From: DASQGA01 sp963762085 | Lineage (GTDB): Bacteria > Actinomycetota > Thermoleophilia > Gaiellales > Gaiellaceae | Assembly: GCA_963762085.1 (NCBI GenBank) | Contig: CAVXJD010000005.1 | Location: forward strand, 124,001 to 188,000 | Reading direction: 5' to 3' | Length of the DNA stretch: 64,000 bases | Part shown: positions 31,528-39,705 of the stretch, piece after piece | Numbering within the stretch: the stretch's first letter is position 1 | How the letters are laid out: each line of letters starts with the position of its first letter | The notes under the pieces: generated by a model | The model's database searches: none | What the model was told of the DNA's origin: nothing | The model's input: only the letters and a program-made list of their open reading frames with translations | Translations under genes and position numbers: made by a program

Positions 31528-31577
31528 AGGGATTACCGGCGACCAGGGTAAAACCCCGGCGGGGCCGCGAAACCGCT

Positions 31578-32354
31578 CTATCTTAGCAAAGACCCGGTGG
31601 CCGGAACCCGTGGCTGGGTCAGGATCCGGGGCCCATCCTCCGTCACCGCGACCGTGTGCTCGAAGTGCGCCGAAAGGGACTTGTCGTCGGTGTAGATCGA
31701 CCAGTGATCGTCGGCGACCCACACGCCCGCGTCCCCGGCGTTGATCATCGGCTCGATCGCAAGCGTCATGCCGGTTGCGAGCTTCGGCCCCCGGCCGGGC
31801 TCCCCCACGTTCGGAATCTGCGGCTCCTCGTGCATCGATCGGCCCACCCCGTGCCCGACCAGAGACCGGACTACGGAGAATCCCGCCGCCTCGGTGACCC
31901 GCTGCACGGCGGCCGAGATGTGCCCGATGTGATTGCCCGGACGCGCCTCTTCGATCCCGGCCGCGAGCGCGGCCTGGCCGACGTCGAGCAGCCGCTGGGT
32001 GTCCGCATGGATCTCCCCGACCGGAAACGTGTAGGCAGAGTCCCCGACGAAGCCGTCGAGGGTGACTCCGACGTCGACCGAGATCACATCGCCCTCCTCG
32101 AGCCGGTAGGGGCCCGGAATTCCGTGCACCACCATCGTGTTGGGAGACGTGCAGATCGAGCCTGGAAAGCCGCGGTAGCCCTTGAACGTCGGGATGCCCC
32201 CGCGCGACCGGATGAACTCCTCGGCGACGGCGTCGAGCTCGAGCGTGGTCACTCCCGGCTGTATCTGTTCTCTCAGGAGGTCGAGCGTCTCGGCGACGAC
32301 GGCGCCTGCTCGGGCCATAGCCTCGATTTCCTCGGACGACTTGCGGATGATCAT
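31578..32354 (-). CDS. map: Methionine aminopeptidase, type I
   Basis: 258 residues. It removes the initiator Met from nascent proteins. The five metal ligands of the pita-bread fold are present: Asp in SVDVGV, Asp in GDSAYTF, His in VGHGVGR, Glu in AIEPMIN and Glu in FEHTVAVTEDG. There is no N-terminal zinc extension. Its start overlaps the adk stop by four bases. Confidence 0.97.
   Translation of the reverse strand: MIIRKSSEEIEAMARAGAVVAETLDLLREQIQPGVTTLELDAVAEEFIRSRGGIPTFKGYRGFPGSICTSPNTMVVHGIPGPYRLEEGDVISVDVGVTLDGFVGDSAYTFPVGEIHADTQRLLDVGQAALAAGIEEARPGNHIGHISAAVQRVTEAAGFSVVRSLVGHGVGRSMHEEPQIPNVGEPGRGPKLATGMTLAIEPMINAGDAGVWVADDHWSIYTDDKSLSAHFEHTVAVTEDGPRILTQPRVPATGSLLR
31580..31588 (-). 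promoter_or_regulatory. Putative extended -10 promoter at the map 3' end, for rpmJ-rpsM-rpsK-rpsD-rpoA-rplQ
   Basis: TGCTAAGAT on the minus strand is an extended -10 that overlaps the map stop codon. It would start transcription about 45 bases before rpmJ, giving a short leader with a small GC hairpin. No good -35 is visible. Confidence 0.4.
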
Positions 32355-32920
32355 TGTGCTCCAGCCGTCTGCAGGACGTCCTGCACCTCGGAGAAAACAT
32401 CGTGGACGGAGCGGTCGGCGTGGATCCCGACGAGGTTTCCACGACTCCGGTAGTACTCGACGAGATCCTCGGGGACGAACTGCTCGCGAAGGCGCGTGCG
32501 AATCACCTCGGGCGTGTCATCGTCCCGATGACGGTCAAGGAGCCGCTGCTCGGCAACCTCCTCTGGAAGCTCGAAGTTCAGGACCACCGACAGTTCGCCG
32601 CGGTCGATCTCCTCGAGCATCCGATCGAGGCCCTCGGCTTGGGCAAGCGTGCGCGGGAAGCCGTCGAGCACGAACCCCTCCTTTGTGTCGTCGGCGAGGA
32701 GCCGCTCGCGGACGAGCCCGATCATGAGGTTGTCGGGAACGAGGTGGCCTTCCAGAACGATCTCTCGGACCTGCCTTCCGAGCGGCGAGCCGTTCGCGAT
32801 CGCGGCCCGCAGCATGTCGCCCGTGGCCACGTGCGGGATTGCGAGCTCGTCGGCGATCAGCTTCGCCTGGGTGCCTTTTCCGGCCCCGGGCGGACCGAGG
32901 ATGACGATGTCGAGGCCCAT
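32351..32920 (-). CDS. adk: Adenylate kinase
   Basis: 189 residues. The P-loop is GPPGAGKGTQ near the start, VATGDMLR and LDGFPRTLAQA bind AMP and ATP, and DRHRDDDTPEVIRTRL is the short lid form without a zinc finger. It balances AMP, ADP and ATP. The ATG 32920 lies 8 bases after the secY stop; the frame stays open into secY but only as its antisense-free shadow. Confidence 0.97.
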   Translation of the reverse strand: MGLDIVILGPPGAGKGTQAKLIADELAIPHVATGDMLRAAIANGSPLGRQVREIVLEGHLVPDNLMIGLVRERLLADDTKEGFVLDGFPRTLAQAEGLDRMLEEIDRGELSVVLNFELPEEVAEQRLLDRHRDDDTPEVIRTRLREQFVPEDLVEYYRSRGNLVGIHADRSVHDVFSEVQDVLQTAGAQ

Positions 32921-32928
32921 ACCGGAGC

Positions 32929-34182
32929 CTATTTCAGGAAGCCTTCGTAATGGCGCATCATCATCTGCGACTCCATTTGGCGCATGGTGTCGAGCGCGAC
33001 GCCCACCACGATGAGAATCGACGTGCCGCCGAGGGCCGCCGAGGTCGCCTGCGAGAACCCGCCGTAGCGGATGAAGAGTGTCGGCAGGGTTGCGACGAGT
33101 GCGAGGAACAGCGCCCCTGGCAGGGTCAACCGGGTCAGCACGCGGTCGAGGTACTGGGCGGTCGGAGGGCCGGGCCTGATCCCGGGCACGTAGCCACCAT
33201 GCTTGCGGAGGTTGTCCGCCTGGTCGACCGGGTTGAACTGGACCGCGGTGTAGAAGTACGTGAAGATGATGATCAGAAAGGCCTGCAGAAACAGGTACGG
33301 AAGGCTGGTGGGCGAGAAGTTGGAGTTGATGAAGGTCTGCGTCTGCGGGAAGAACTGGCCGATCGTGGGCGGGAAGGCCATGATCGCCGCGGCGAAGATG
33401 ATCGGGATGACGCCCGCCATGTTGACGCGCAGCGGCATGTAGGTCGCGCCGCCCGTGGTCATGCGGCGGCCGACCATGCGCTTCGCGTACTGGATCGGGA
33501 TGCGGCGCTGGCCCTCCTGGACGAAGACGACCGCCAGGATGATCGCGAGCGCGAGAAGCGGGAACATGAGCTGCTCGAACGGCGTCCCCTCGTACCAGGC
33601 GCGGATGCCTCCCGGGAGACCCGAGAGGATCGAGGCGAAGATGAGAAGTGAGATCCCGTTGCCGATCCCGCGCTTCGTGATCAGCTCGCCCATCCACATG
33701 AGCAGCGTGGTCGCCGCGGTCAGCGAGACGAGGATCAGGACGAAGCGGCTCGGGGTGAGCGTGAGCGCCCCCTGGCGCTGGAAGAGGTACGAGTAGCCCG
33801 CCGCCTGGAGCGCTGCGAGGACGACCGTCAGGTAGCGCGTGTACTGGTTGATCTTGGCGTACCCGGCCTCACCCTCTTTCTGCAGCTGCTCGAGGCGCGG
33901 GATCACCACGGTCATCAGCTGGAGGATGATCGAGGCCGTGACGTAAGGCATGATCCCGAGCGCGAAGAGCGCGAACTGGGAGAGCGCTCCGCCCGAGAAG
34001 ATGTTCAGGAGGCCAAGGATCGTGCCGCCCTGGTTGTTGAAGTACTCCTCGATCTTCGACGAGTCGACGCCCGGAACGGGAATCCAGCTCCCGAGCCGGT
34101 AGAACAGGAGGATCATCGCGGTGAAGATGACCCTGTGGCGCAGCTCCGGGACGCGCCATGCGTTTGTCAGCCAGGAGAACAT
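32929..34182 (-). CDS. secY: Preprotein translocase channel SecY
   Basis: 417 residues with ten transmembrane helices. GSWIPVPGVDS and LGIMPYVTASIILQLM mark the plug and helix 2, and the cytoplasmic loop YIPLR-type motif reads TYMPLRVNMAGVIPIIFA. It forms the membrane channel with SecE (63081-63413). It follows rplO by 6 bases at the end of the spc operon. Confidence 0.98.
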   Translation of the reverse strand: MFSWLTNAWRVPELRHRVIFTAMILLFYRLGSWIPVPGVDSSKIEEYFNNQGGTILGLLNIFSGGALSQFALFALGIMPYVTASIILQLMTVVIPRLEQLQKEGEAGYAKINQYTRYLTVVLAALQAAGYSYLFQRQGALTLTPSRFVLILVSLTAATTLLMWMGELITKRGIGNGISLLIFASILSGLPGGIRAWYEGTPFEQLMFPLLALAIILAVVFVQEGQRRIPIQYAKRMVGRRMTTGGATYMPLRVNMAGVIPIIFAAAIMAFPPTIGQFFPQTQTFINSNFSPTSLPYLFLQAFLIIIFTYFYTAVQFNPVDQADNLRKHGGYVPGIRPGPPTAQYLDRVLTRLTLPGALFLALVATLPTLFIRYGGFSQATSAALGGTSILIVVGVALDTMRQMESQMMMRHYEGFLK

Positions 34183-34188
34183 TCCGGG

Positions 34189-34863
34189 CTAGGCCTCGCT
34201 CTCGGGAGCCTCGGCCTCGCCGTTCTCGGCGGGCTCGCCGGCATTCTCAGGCTCCCTCGGCTCCGTCTCGGCTGCGGCCGGCTCGTCGGCAGCAGGCGTT
34301 TCAACCTCGTCGGCCGGCTCTTCCTTCAGCTTCTTCGGAGCCCGCCGTTTCACCTCGCGCGGAGGGCGCAGCGCGGTGGCGGTGCCGCCGGCCGCCTCGA
34401 TCTTCTCTGCGGCCGTCTTCGAGAACCTGTGCGCGGTCACGGTCAGCTTCTTCTTCAGCTCGCCGTTTCCGAGAATCTTGACGTCCGTGCGGGTGTTTCG
34501 AATCAGGCGCTTGTCGAGCAGTGCTTCGAGCGTCACCTCGGCGCCGTCGTCGAAGACCCGCTCGAGATCGGCGAGATTGACGGGAATCGTGTGGGTGCGG
34601 TGAGGGCCGACCGGCATGGCGTCCTTCGACGTCGAGCCGCGTTGCTTTCCGAGCCGCATGTAGAGCGGCATCTGACCGCCTTCGAAGCCGGGTCGCATCG
34701 AGTGCGAGCCCGCACGGGACTTCTGCCCCTTGATGCCGCGGCCGGAGTAACGCCCCTTCCCGGAAGCCAGGCCGCGGCCGACGCGCTTGCGTCGCTGCCG
34801 CTTCTGGGCGGGCTTGAGGTTCGAGAGTGAGAGCTCTCGCTCGTCGGGGGTCTCTGGCGGCAT
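34189..34863 (-). CDS. rplO: Large-subunit ribosomal protein L15 with acidic C-terminal tail
   Basis: 224 residues against about 145 in typical L15. The core (about 1-150) has RKRVGRGLASGKGRYSGRGIKGQ and GFEGGQMPLY motifs. After the core a basic strip (PREVKRRAPKKLKEEP) leads into a tail made almost wholly of Glu, Ala, Pro and Thr to the end. It overlaps rpmD by one base. Confidence 0.95.
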   Translation of the reverse strand: MPPETPDERELSLSNLKPAQKRQRRKRVGRGLASGKGRYSGRGIKGQKSRAGSHSMRPGFEGGQMPLYMRLGKQRGSTSKDAMPVGPHRTHTIPVNLADLERVFDDGAEVTLEALLDKRLIRNTRTDVKILGNGELKKKLTVTAHRFSKTAAEKIEAAGGTATALRPPREVKRRAPKKLKEEPADEVETPAADEPAAAETEPREPENAGEPAENGEAEAPESEA

Positions 34864-35042
34864 CAGCTTTCGTCGATCCTCACGAGGTGGCGGACCTTTC
34901 TGAGCATACCGAGCGTCTCCGGGCTCTCCGGGTGCTCGACCGTGCGCCCGATCTTGCCCAGGCCGAGGGCGCGGAGCGTGCCGCGGTGCCTCTTGCTCTC
35001 GCCGATCTGGCTACGAACCTGGGTGATCTTCAGCTTCGCCAC
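34863..35042 (-). CDS. rpmD: Large-subunit ribosomal protein L30
   Basis: 59 residues: AKLKITQVRSQIGESKRHRG and TLRALGLGKIGRTVEHPESP are standard. The GTG 35042 with GGAG shortly upstream starts inside rpsE, so the two genes overlap by 32 bases in different frames because of the long S5 tail. Longer in-frame starts are shadows of rpsE. Confidence 0.95.
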   Translation of the reverse strand: MAKLKITQVRSQIGESKRHRGTLRALGLGKIGRTVEHPESPETLGMLRKVRHLVRIDES

Positions 35043-35682
35043 TCGTCTCCGTCGTCTCCGTGGTCTCCGTGGGCTCGGGCTCTGCCTGCTCGGCGGCCGG
35101 AGCCTGTGGAGGCTCCTGGGCTTCAACCGGTGTGCCCTCGGCTTCCTGCTTCTGCTTCCGCGGGAAGAGCACCTGCTGGACGGTCAACCCCCGCGCTGCT
35201 GCGACCTCTTCCGGTCGCCGGAGCTGCTGTAGGCCGTTCACGGTCGCCTTCAACACGTTGATCGGATTCGGCGTGCCCAGGCTCTTCGCGAGGATGTCGC
35301 GAATCCCGCCCAGCTCGAGAACGGCACGGACGCCCCCGCCGGCAATGACGCCGGTTCCTTCGCTCGCAGGCCGAAGCACGACGCGGGCGGCGGCGAACCT
35401 GCCGACGACCTCGTGGGTGATCGTCTGCCCCTTCTTCGGCACCTGGAAGAGGTTCTTCTTGGCGTCGTCGACCGCCTTCGAGATGGCCAGCGGCACCTCA
35501 CGCGCCTTGCCGTAGCCTACGCCGACGCGATCGACCTCGTCGCCGATCACGACGAGCGCCGTGAAGGAAAAGCGACGGCCTCCCTTGACGACCTTCGCGA
35601 CGCGGTTGATCTCGACGACGCGCTCTTTTAGCTCACGCGACTCGATCTCGCGCTGGCGCACCTGCTGTACGTCAACTGCCAC
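35011..35682 (-). CDS. rpsE: Small-subunit ribosomal protein S5 with acidic tail
   Basis: 223 residues. The core runs to about 175 with KGGRRFSFTALVVIGD and ASEGTGVIAGGGVRAVLELGG-type motifs (here EGTGVIAGGGVRAVLEL). The remaining ~48 residues are rich in Glu, Thr, Pro and Ala, including repeated TETTETTET. S5 helps decoding accuracy and mRNA helicase activity at the entry tunnel. It overlaps rpmD by 32 bases. Confidence 0.97.
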   Translation of the reverse strand: MAVDVQQVRQREIESRELKERVVEINRVAKVVKGGRRFSFTALVVIGDEVDRVGVGYGKAREVPLAISKAVDDAKKNLFQVPKKGQTITHEVVGRFAAARVVLRPASEGTGVIAGGGVRAVLELGGIRDILAKSLGTPNPINVLKATVNGLQQLRRPEEVAAARGLTVQQVLFPRKQKQEAEGTPVEAQEPPQAPAAEQAEPEPTETTETTETSGEAEDHPGS

Positions 35683-36038
35683 TAGAAAACCAGTCCTCCT
35701 TCGCGCGCGCCCTCGGCGAGCGCCTTGACACGTCCGTGGTAGAGATAGCCGCCACGGTCGAAGACCACCGTCTCGACACCGGCCTTCTTGGCGGCCTGCG
35801 CGAGCAGCTTGCCCACCTCCGCCGCCTGCTCGGTCTTCGAGCCCTTGAACGACTTCTTGACCCCCAGGTGGTTGGCGCCCGCGATCGTCTTCCCGCTCAG
35901 GTCGTCGACGAGCTGGGCCTCGATGCCCTTGTTGGAGCGAAAGACCACGAGGCGTGGGCGTTCCTTGGAGCCCGAGACCCGGCTGCGGACCCGCTTGTGG
36001 CGGCGCTCGCGGGCCGCACGTGTCGTCAGCGTCGCCAT
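35682..36038 (-). CDS. rplR: Large-subunit ribosomal protein L18
   Basis: 118 residues. RPRLVVFRSNKGIEAQLVDD and FDRGGYLYHGRVKALAEGAR are conserved 5S rRNA-binding features. It overlaps both neighbours by one base in the rplF-rplR-rpsE order. Confidence 0.98.
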   Translation of the reverse strand: MATLTTRAARERRHKRVRSRVSGSKERPRLVVFRSNKGIEAQLVDDLSGKTIAGANHLGVKKSFKGSKTEQAAEVGKLLAQAAKKAGVETVVFDRGGYLYHGRVKALAEGAREGGLVF

Positions 36039-36571
36039 TAGGCCCGCTTCCCGAGCTTGCGGGCGACGTACTCGCCCTGGTAGCGGATGCCCTTGCCCTT
36101 GTAGGGCTCCGGCGGGCGCACGCGACGGATTTCCGATGCGATCTGGCCGACCTGCTGCTTGTCGATCCCCTTGACGATCACGACCGTGGGCTGGGGAACG
36201 TCGAACGTGATCCCCTGCGGCGGGTTGATCGAGACCGAGTGCGAGAAGCCCACGTTCAGCTCGAGGCTCGTCCCACGGAGCGACGCCCGGTAGCCGACGC
36301 CCTGGATCTCCAGTGTCTTCTCGAATCCCTTGGTGACACCCTCGACCATGTTCGCGACGAGCGACCGCGTCAGCCCGTGCAAGGCGCGGTCCTGACCCCG
36401 CTCCGTCGGACGTGTGACGATGATCTGGTCTTCCTGCTGCTCGACCGCGATCCGCTGCGGCAGCTGCTGCGAGAGCTCCCCGAGAGGGCCGTTGACCATG
36501 ACCCGGCCAGGGGAGATCGAGACGTTGACGCCGGAAGGAAGTGGGATTGGGCTTTTACCGATTCTGCTCAT
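36038..36571 (-). CDS. rplF: Large-subunit ribosomal protein L6
   Basis: 177 residues with the duplicated L6 fold. MSRIGKSPIPLPSGVNVSI opens it, and PEPYKGKGIRYQGEYVARK is the C-terminal signature. It binds near the sarcin-ricin loop. It follows rpsH by 20 bases. Confidence 0.98.
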   Translation of the reverse strand: MSRIGKSPIPLPSGVNVSISPGRVMVNGPLGELSQQLPQRIAVEQQEDQIIVTRPTERGQDRALHGLTRSLVANMVEGVTKGFEKTLEIQGVGYRASLRGTSLELNVGFSHSVSINPPQGITFDVPQPTVVIVKGIDKQQVGQIASEIRRVRPPEPYKGKGIRYQGEYVARKLGKRA

Positions 36572-36591
36572 TTAGACCTTCGTTCCTCGCC

Positions 36592-36987
36592 TCACCAGAC
36601 GAAACAGACCACTTCTCCACCGACGCCCAGCTCCTGCGCCTTCTTGCTCGTGACGAGCCCGCCGGAGGTGGAGATGACAGCCGTGCCCATGCCGCCGAGG
36701 ACGCGCGGGAGGCGCTCCTTCTTCGCATAGATCCGGCGCCCAGGCTTCGAGACGCGCTTCAGGTCGGTGATGACCCGCTCGCGGTTCTGCCCGAACTTGA
36801 GCTCGACGACCAGGGTATCGAACGACTCGCCCTGCTCGATTCTGTAGTCGCGGATGTACCCCTCCTCCTTCAGGATGCGGGCGAGCTCCGTCTTCAGGTT
36901 CGACGTCGGCATGGATACGGTCTCCTGGAGCGCCTTGTTGGCGTTCCGGATCCGGGTGAGCATGTCGGCAACTGGATCAGTCAGCAT
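36592..36987 (-). CDS. rpsH: Small-subunit ribosomal protein S8
   Basis: 131 residues. DPVADMLTRIRNANKALQ and GMGTAVISTSGGLVTSKKAQ are the standard motifs. S8 binds helix 21 of 16S rRNA and, in other bacteria, represses the spc operon by binding its mRNA. No matching mRNA structure was examined here. Confidence 0.98.
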   Translation of the reverse strand: MLTDPVADMLTRIRNANKALQETVSMPTSNLKTELARILKEEGYIRDYRIEQGESFDTLVVELKFGQNRERVITDLKRVSKPGRRIYAKKERLPRVLGGMGTAVISTSGGLVTSKKAQELGVGGEVVCFVW

Positions 36988-36993
36988 CTGGTC

Positions 36994-37179
36994 TCACCAA
37001 CTCGCCTTCGTCATGCCGGGGATGGCTCCCTCGTGCGCCAGCTCGCGGAGGCAGATGCGGCAGAGGCCGAACCGCTTGTAGACGGCCCGCGGCCGTCCAC
37101 AGCGGTTGCAGCGTGAGTACTGGCGCGTCTTGAACTTCTGTGGCCGCGCCGCCTTCGCGATCAAGCTCTTCTTAGCCAT
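36994..37179 (-). CDS. rpsN: Small-subunit ribosomal protein S14, type Z
   Basis: 61 residues with four zinc-binding cysteines at 24, 27, 40 and 43 (CNRC and CRIC). This is the short zinc form. The ATG 37179 is preferred over the long upstream-open frame, which is the rplE shadow. Confidence 0.97.
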   Translation of the reverse strand: MAKKSLIAKAARPQKFKTRQYSRCNRCGRPRAVYKRFGLCRICLRELAHEGAIPGMTKASW

Positions 37180-37192
37180 GCAGTAGGTCCTC

Positions 37193-37765
37193 CTAGCTTT
37201 CTGCTCGGAAGGGCAGGCCGAGCTCCCGCAGGAGCGCCAACCCCTCTTCGTCCGTCTTGGCGGTCGTGGTGATGGCCACGTCGAGGCCTCGGACGCTGTC
37301 GATGTCGTCGTAGTCGATCTCCGGAAAGATGATCTGCTCGCGGACGCCAAGCGAGAAGTTGCCGCGACCGTCGAAGCTCTGGGCCGAGAGCCCGCGAAAG
37401 TCGCGGATGCGCGGCAGCGCAATCGAAACGAGGCGGTCGAGAAACTCGTACATGCGAGCGCCACGGAGCGTCACCCTGGCGCCGATCGGCATGTCTTCCC
37501 GGATCTTGAAACCGGCGATCGACTTCCGGGCTCGGCGGATCTGCGCCCGCTGACCGGTGATCGTCGTCAGCTCCTCGATCGCGCTGTCAAGCGCCTTCGC
37601 GTTCGTCTTCGCCTCGCCGACGCCCATGTTCACGGTGATCTTCAGGACCCGCGGGACCTCCATGATCGAGCGGTACTCGAACTGCTCCTTCAGGCGCTCG
37701 CGGATCTCGGCGTCGTACCGATCCTTGAGGCGCGGGGTCGGAGTCTCGGTCGCGGTCGAGGTCAT
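37193..37765 (-). CDS. rplE: Large-subunit ribosomal protein L5
   Basis: 190 residues: VPRVLKITVNMGVGEA and GRGNFSLGVREQIIFPEI are conserved. It binds 5S rRNA and contacts the P-site tRNA. It overlaps rplX by four bases (ATGA). Confidence 0.98.
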   Translation of the reverse strand: MTSTATETPTPRLKDRYDAEIRERLKEQFEYRSIMEVPRVLKITVNMGVGEAKTNAKALDSAIEELTTITGQRAQIRRARKSIAGFKIREDMPIGARVTLRGARMYEFLDRLVSIALPRIRDFRGLSAQSFDGRGNFSLGVREQIIFPEIDYDDIDSVRGLDVAITTTAKTDEEGLALLRELGLPFRAES

Positions 37766-38136
37766 TGATCCAGCACCTGCCCGCAGTCGACGCGCTTACA
37801 GACCCGCACCTTGATCCGGCCGCCCTTCCCGTCGTCGCGGAACTCGTAGCCAACGCGCGACGCGCGGTTGCACGTCGGGCACACGATCATCACGTTCGAG
37901 ATGTCGATCGGCGCCGCGATGTCGAACACGCCGCCCGGCTGAACCTGCGGCTGACCCATTCGGCTCGAGTCCTTCATCGGACGTGCCCGCCGGTGCTTCT
38001 TGACCATGTTCAGGTTCTCGACGATCACGCGGCCCTCGGTGGGGTGCGCCTCGAGGATCCGCCCCTGCTTGCCGCGGTCCTTGCCGGAGATGACCTGGAC
38101 GACGTCTCCCTTTCTGATCTTCAGCGCGGCGGCCAT
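37762..38136 (-). CDS. rplX: Large-subunit ribosomal protein L24
   Basis: 124 residues. The KOW motif is KGDVVQVISGKDRGKQGRIL. The C-terminal part has two cysteine pairs, CPTC and CKRVDC, which could bind zinc as in many Gram-positive L24 proteins. It overlaps the extended rplN gene by one base. Confidence 0.97.
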   Translation of the reverse strand: MAAALKIRKGDVVQVISGKDRGKQGRILEAHPTEGRVIVENLNMVKKHRRARPMKDSSRMGQPQVQPGGVFDIAAPIDISNVMIVCPTCNRASRVGYEFRDDGKGGRIKVRVCKRVDCGQVLDQ

Positions 38137-38669
38137 CAGATGGTTGGTCGGTAGTTGGCGTGCCCGCGGGGACGGGCCAGACCAAGCCAGGGTGTGCCAT
38201 CGCCCGCAGGCAAGGCTAGAAGCCTTGGCAAGGGCGAGGGTGCGTCCTGGCGCCGTGTCTGGGTCGCCATCCGTGGGTGCGGTAATTGCCGGTCAACCAT
38301 CTCGAGCACCTCCGGTGCGAGTGAGACGATCTTCATGAAGTTCTTCTCCCTGAGCTCGCGCGCCACCGGCCCGAAGATGCGGGTGCCGCGCGGGTTGTTC
38401 GCAGCATCGATGATCACGGCAGCGTTCTCGTCGAACGCGATCGAGGTGCCGTCGTCCCGCCCGAAGGGCTTCTTCGTTCGGACGACGACCGCCTTCACGA
38501 CCTCGCCCTTCTTCACGGTGCCCTGCGGGGTCGCCACCTTCACGGTGCCGACGATGATGTCGCCGACCCGCGCGTAGCGGCGATGCGACCCGCCGAGCAC
38601 GCGGATGCAGAGGAGGGACCTGGCTCCTGTGTTGTCCGCGACGCGAAGTCTCGATTCCTGCTGGATCAT
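38136..38669 (-). CDS. rplN: Large-subunit ribosomal protein L14 with 55-residue C-terminal extension
   Basis: The first 122 residues are ordinary L14 (MIQQESRLRVADNTGA ... NFMKIVSLAPEVL). Where L14 normally stops, the frame continues for 55 residues to a TGA at the rplX start. The extra part is not the Glu/Ala/Lys type seen in neighbouring proteins; it is rich in Pro, Arg and Leu and its DNA holds a 7-bp hairpin (CAAGGCT/AGCCTTG, 38211-38227). It looks like intergenic DNA brought into frame by loss of the original stop. Whether it is translated or tolerated at the L19/30S interface is unknown. Confidence 0.93.
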   Translation of the reverse strand: MIQQESRLRVADNTGARSLLCIRVLGGSHRRYARVGDIIVGTVKVATPQGTVKKGEVVKAVVVRTKKPFGRDDGTSIAFDENAAVIIDAANNPRGTRIFGPVARELREKNFMKIVSLAPEVLEMVDRQLPHPRMATQTRRQDAPSPLPRLLALPAGDGTPWLGLARPRGHANYRPTI

Positions 38670-38679
38670 CGGAGGTCGA

Positions 38680-39705
38680 TCACCGCGCCTGTTCCACGAC
38701 CTCGGCCAGGCGCCAGTTCTTCGTCTTCGAGAGCGGTCGCGTCTCGATGATCCGGACCACGTCGCCCACGTTCGCCTGGTTTTGCTCGTCGTGCGCCTGG
38801 ATCTTCTGCGAGCGCCGAACGACCTTCTTGTAGCGCGGATGCGGCTTGGCGCTGTCGACCCGGACGACGATCGTCTTGTCCATCGCGCTCGAGACCACGA
38901 TCCCGCGCCGCTCCTTCCGTTGCCCTCTCGAGTGCTCGGGCTTCGGCAGGCGAACGAGCGGACCCCGCTCGGAAGGCTTTCTTGCCCGGGCGCGGGCCTT
39001 CCTCGACTGCGTGCGGGCCGTTCGCTCGGCTTTGGGCCGGCGGGGAGTTTTCGGCTTCGCAGGCTCGACCGGGGGTGCGGCCACCTCCGCCGCGGGCTCG
39101 GCGGCTTCGGGCTCGGACTCAGCCACGGGCGCCGGCTCCTCGGCTGCGGGCGCTTCGGCCACGGGCTCGGGTTCCGGCGCTGCCTCTTCTGCGGCAGGCG
39201 CTTCGCCCACGGGCTCGGCTGCCTCGGGCTCGGGCGCTGCTTCCTCTGCCGCCGGCTCCTCGGCGGCCGGCTCCGCTTCCGGCTCCGGGGCCGCCTCTTC
39301 TGCAGCCGGCTCCTCGACGACCTCGGCCTGAGGCTCCTCGGCGGGCTCTTCCGCCTCGGGCTCGGGCGCTCCTTCTTCCGCCGCGGACTCGTGCGGGACC
39401 GGCTCCTCGGGAGCAGGCTCGGGCTCAGCCTCGGCTACGGGCTCTTCTACAGCAGGCTCTTCGACAGGCTCGTCCGCGGCGGCTTCGGGCTCCGGTGCGG
39501 CCACGGGCTCCTCGGTCGGGGCCTCCTCGGCCGGCGCCGGCTCGGGTGTCTGCTCGGAGACGAGCTCCTCGGTCGCCTCGGCCTGGGGCTCGACTGCCGC
39601 CTTCTCGACCTTCGGCTTGGCCTTGGCCTTCGGCTTGGCCGCCTTCGCCTTCGTCGCCTTGGGCTTCGGCTCCTTCTCTTCTGCCTTCTTTCTTGGTGGT
39701 GCCAT
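38680..39705 (-). CDS. rpsQ: Small-subunit ribosomal protein S17 with giant N-terminal low-complexity extension
   Basis: 341 residues against about 85 in ordinary S17. The last ~87 residues are a complete S17 domain (RGIVVSSAMDKTIVVRVDS ... NVGDVVRIIETRPLSKTKNW). The first ~40 residues are Lys/Ala/Pro-rich. Residues about 40-220 are dominated by Glu, Ala and Pro in loose repeats such as EEPAAEEAAPEPEA. A second Arg/Lys-rich strip (PKTPRRPKAERTARTQSRKA) joins it to S17. The frame is open without a break from an ATG at 39705, one base from rpmC, and the codon usage is not that of a random shadow. S17 binds 16S rRNA at the 5' domain. Confidence 0.9.
   Translation of the reverse strand: MAPPRKKAEEKEPKPKATKAKAAKPKAKAKPKVEKAAVEPQAEATEELVSEQTPEPAPAEEAPTEEPVAAPEPEAAADEPVEEPAVEEPVAEAEPEPAPEEPVPHESAAEEGAPEPEAEEPAEEPQAEVVEEPAAEEAAPEPEAEPAAEEPAAEEAAPEPEAAEPVGEAPAAEEAAPEPEPVAEAPAAEEPAPVAESEPEAAEPAAEVAAPPVEPAKPKTPRRPKAERTARTQSRKARARARKPSERGPLVRLPKPEHSRGQRKERRGIVVSSAMDKTIVVRVDSAKPHPRYKKVVRRSQKIQAHDEQNQANVGDVVRIIETRPLSKTKNWRLAEVVEQAR

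Noticed and set aside
35043..35126. Longer L30 with an Arg/Pro-rich N-terminus
   Set aside because: The extra residues are the rpsE tail read in another frame; GTG 35042 gives the standard L30 length.
38680..39430. S17 arm as an artefact with the true start just before the S17 domain
   Set aside because: No good ribosome-binding site and start were noticed near the domain, and the frame is intact from rpmC; still listed as something to test.
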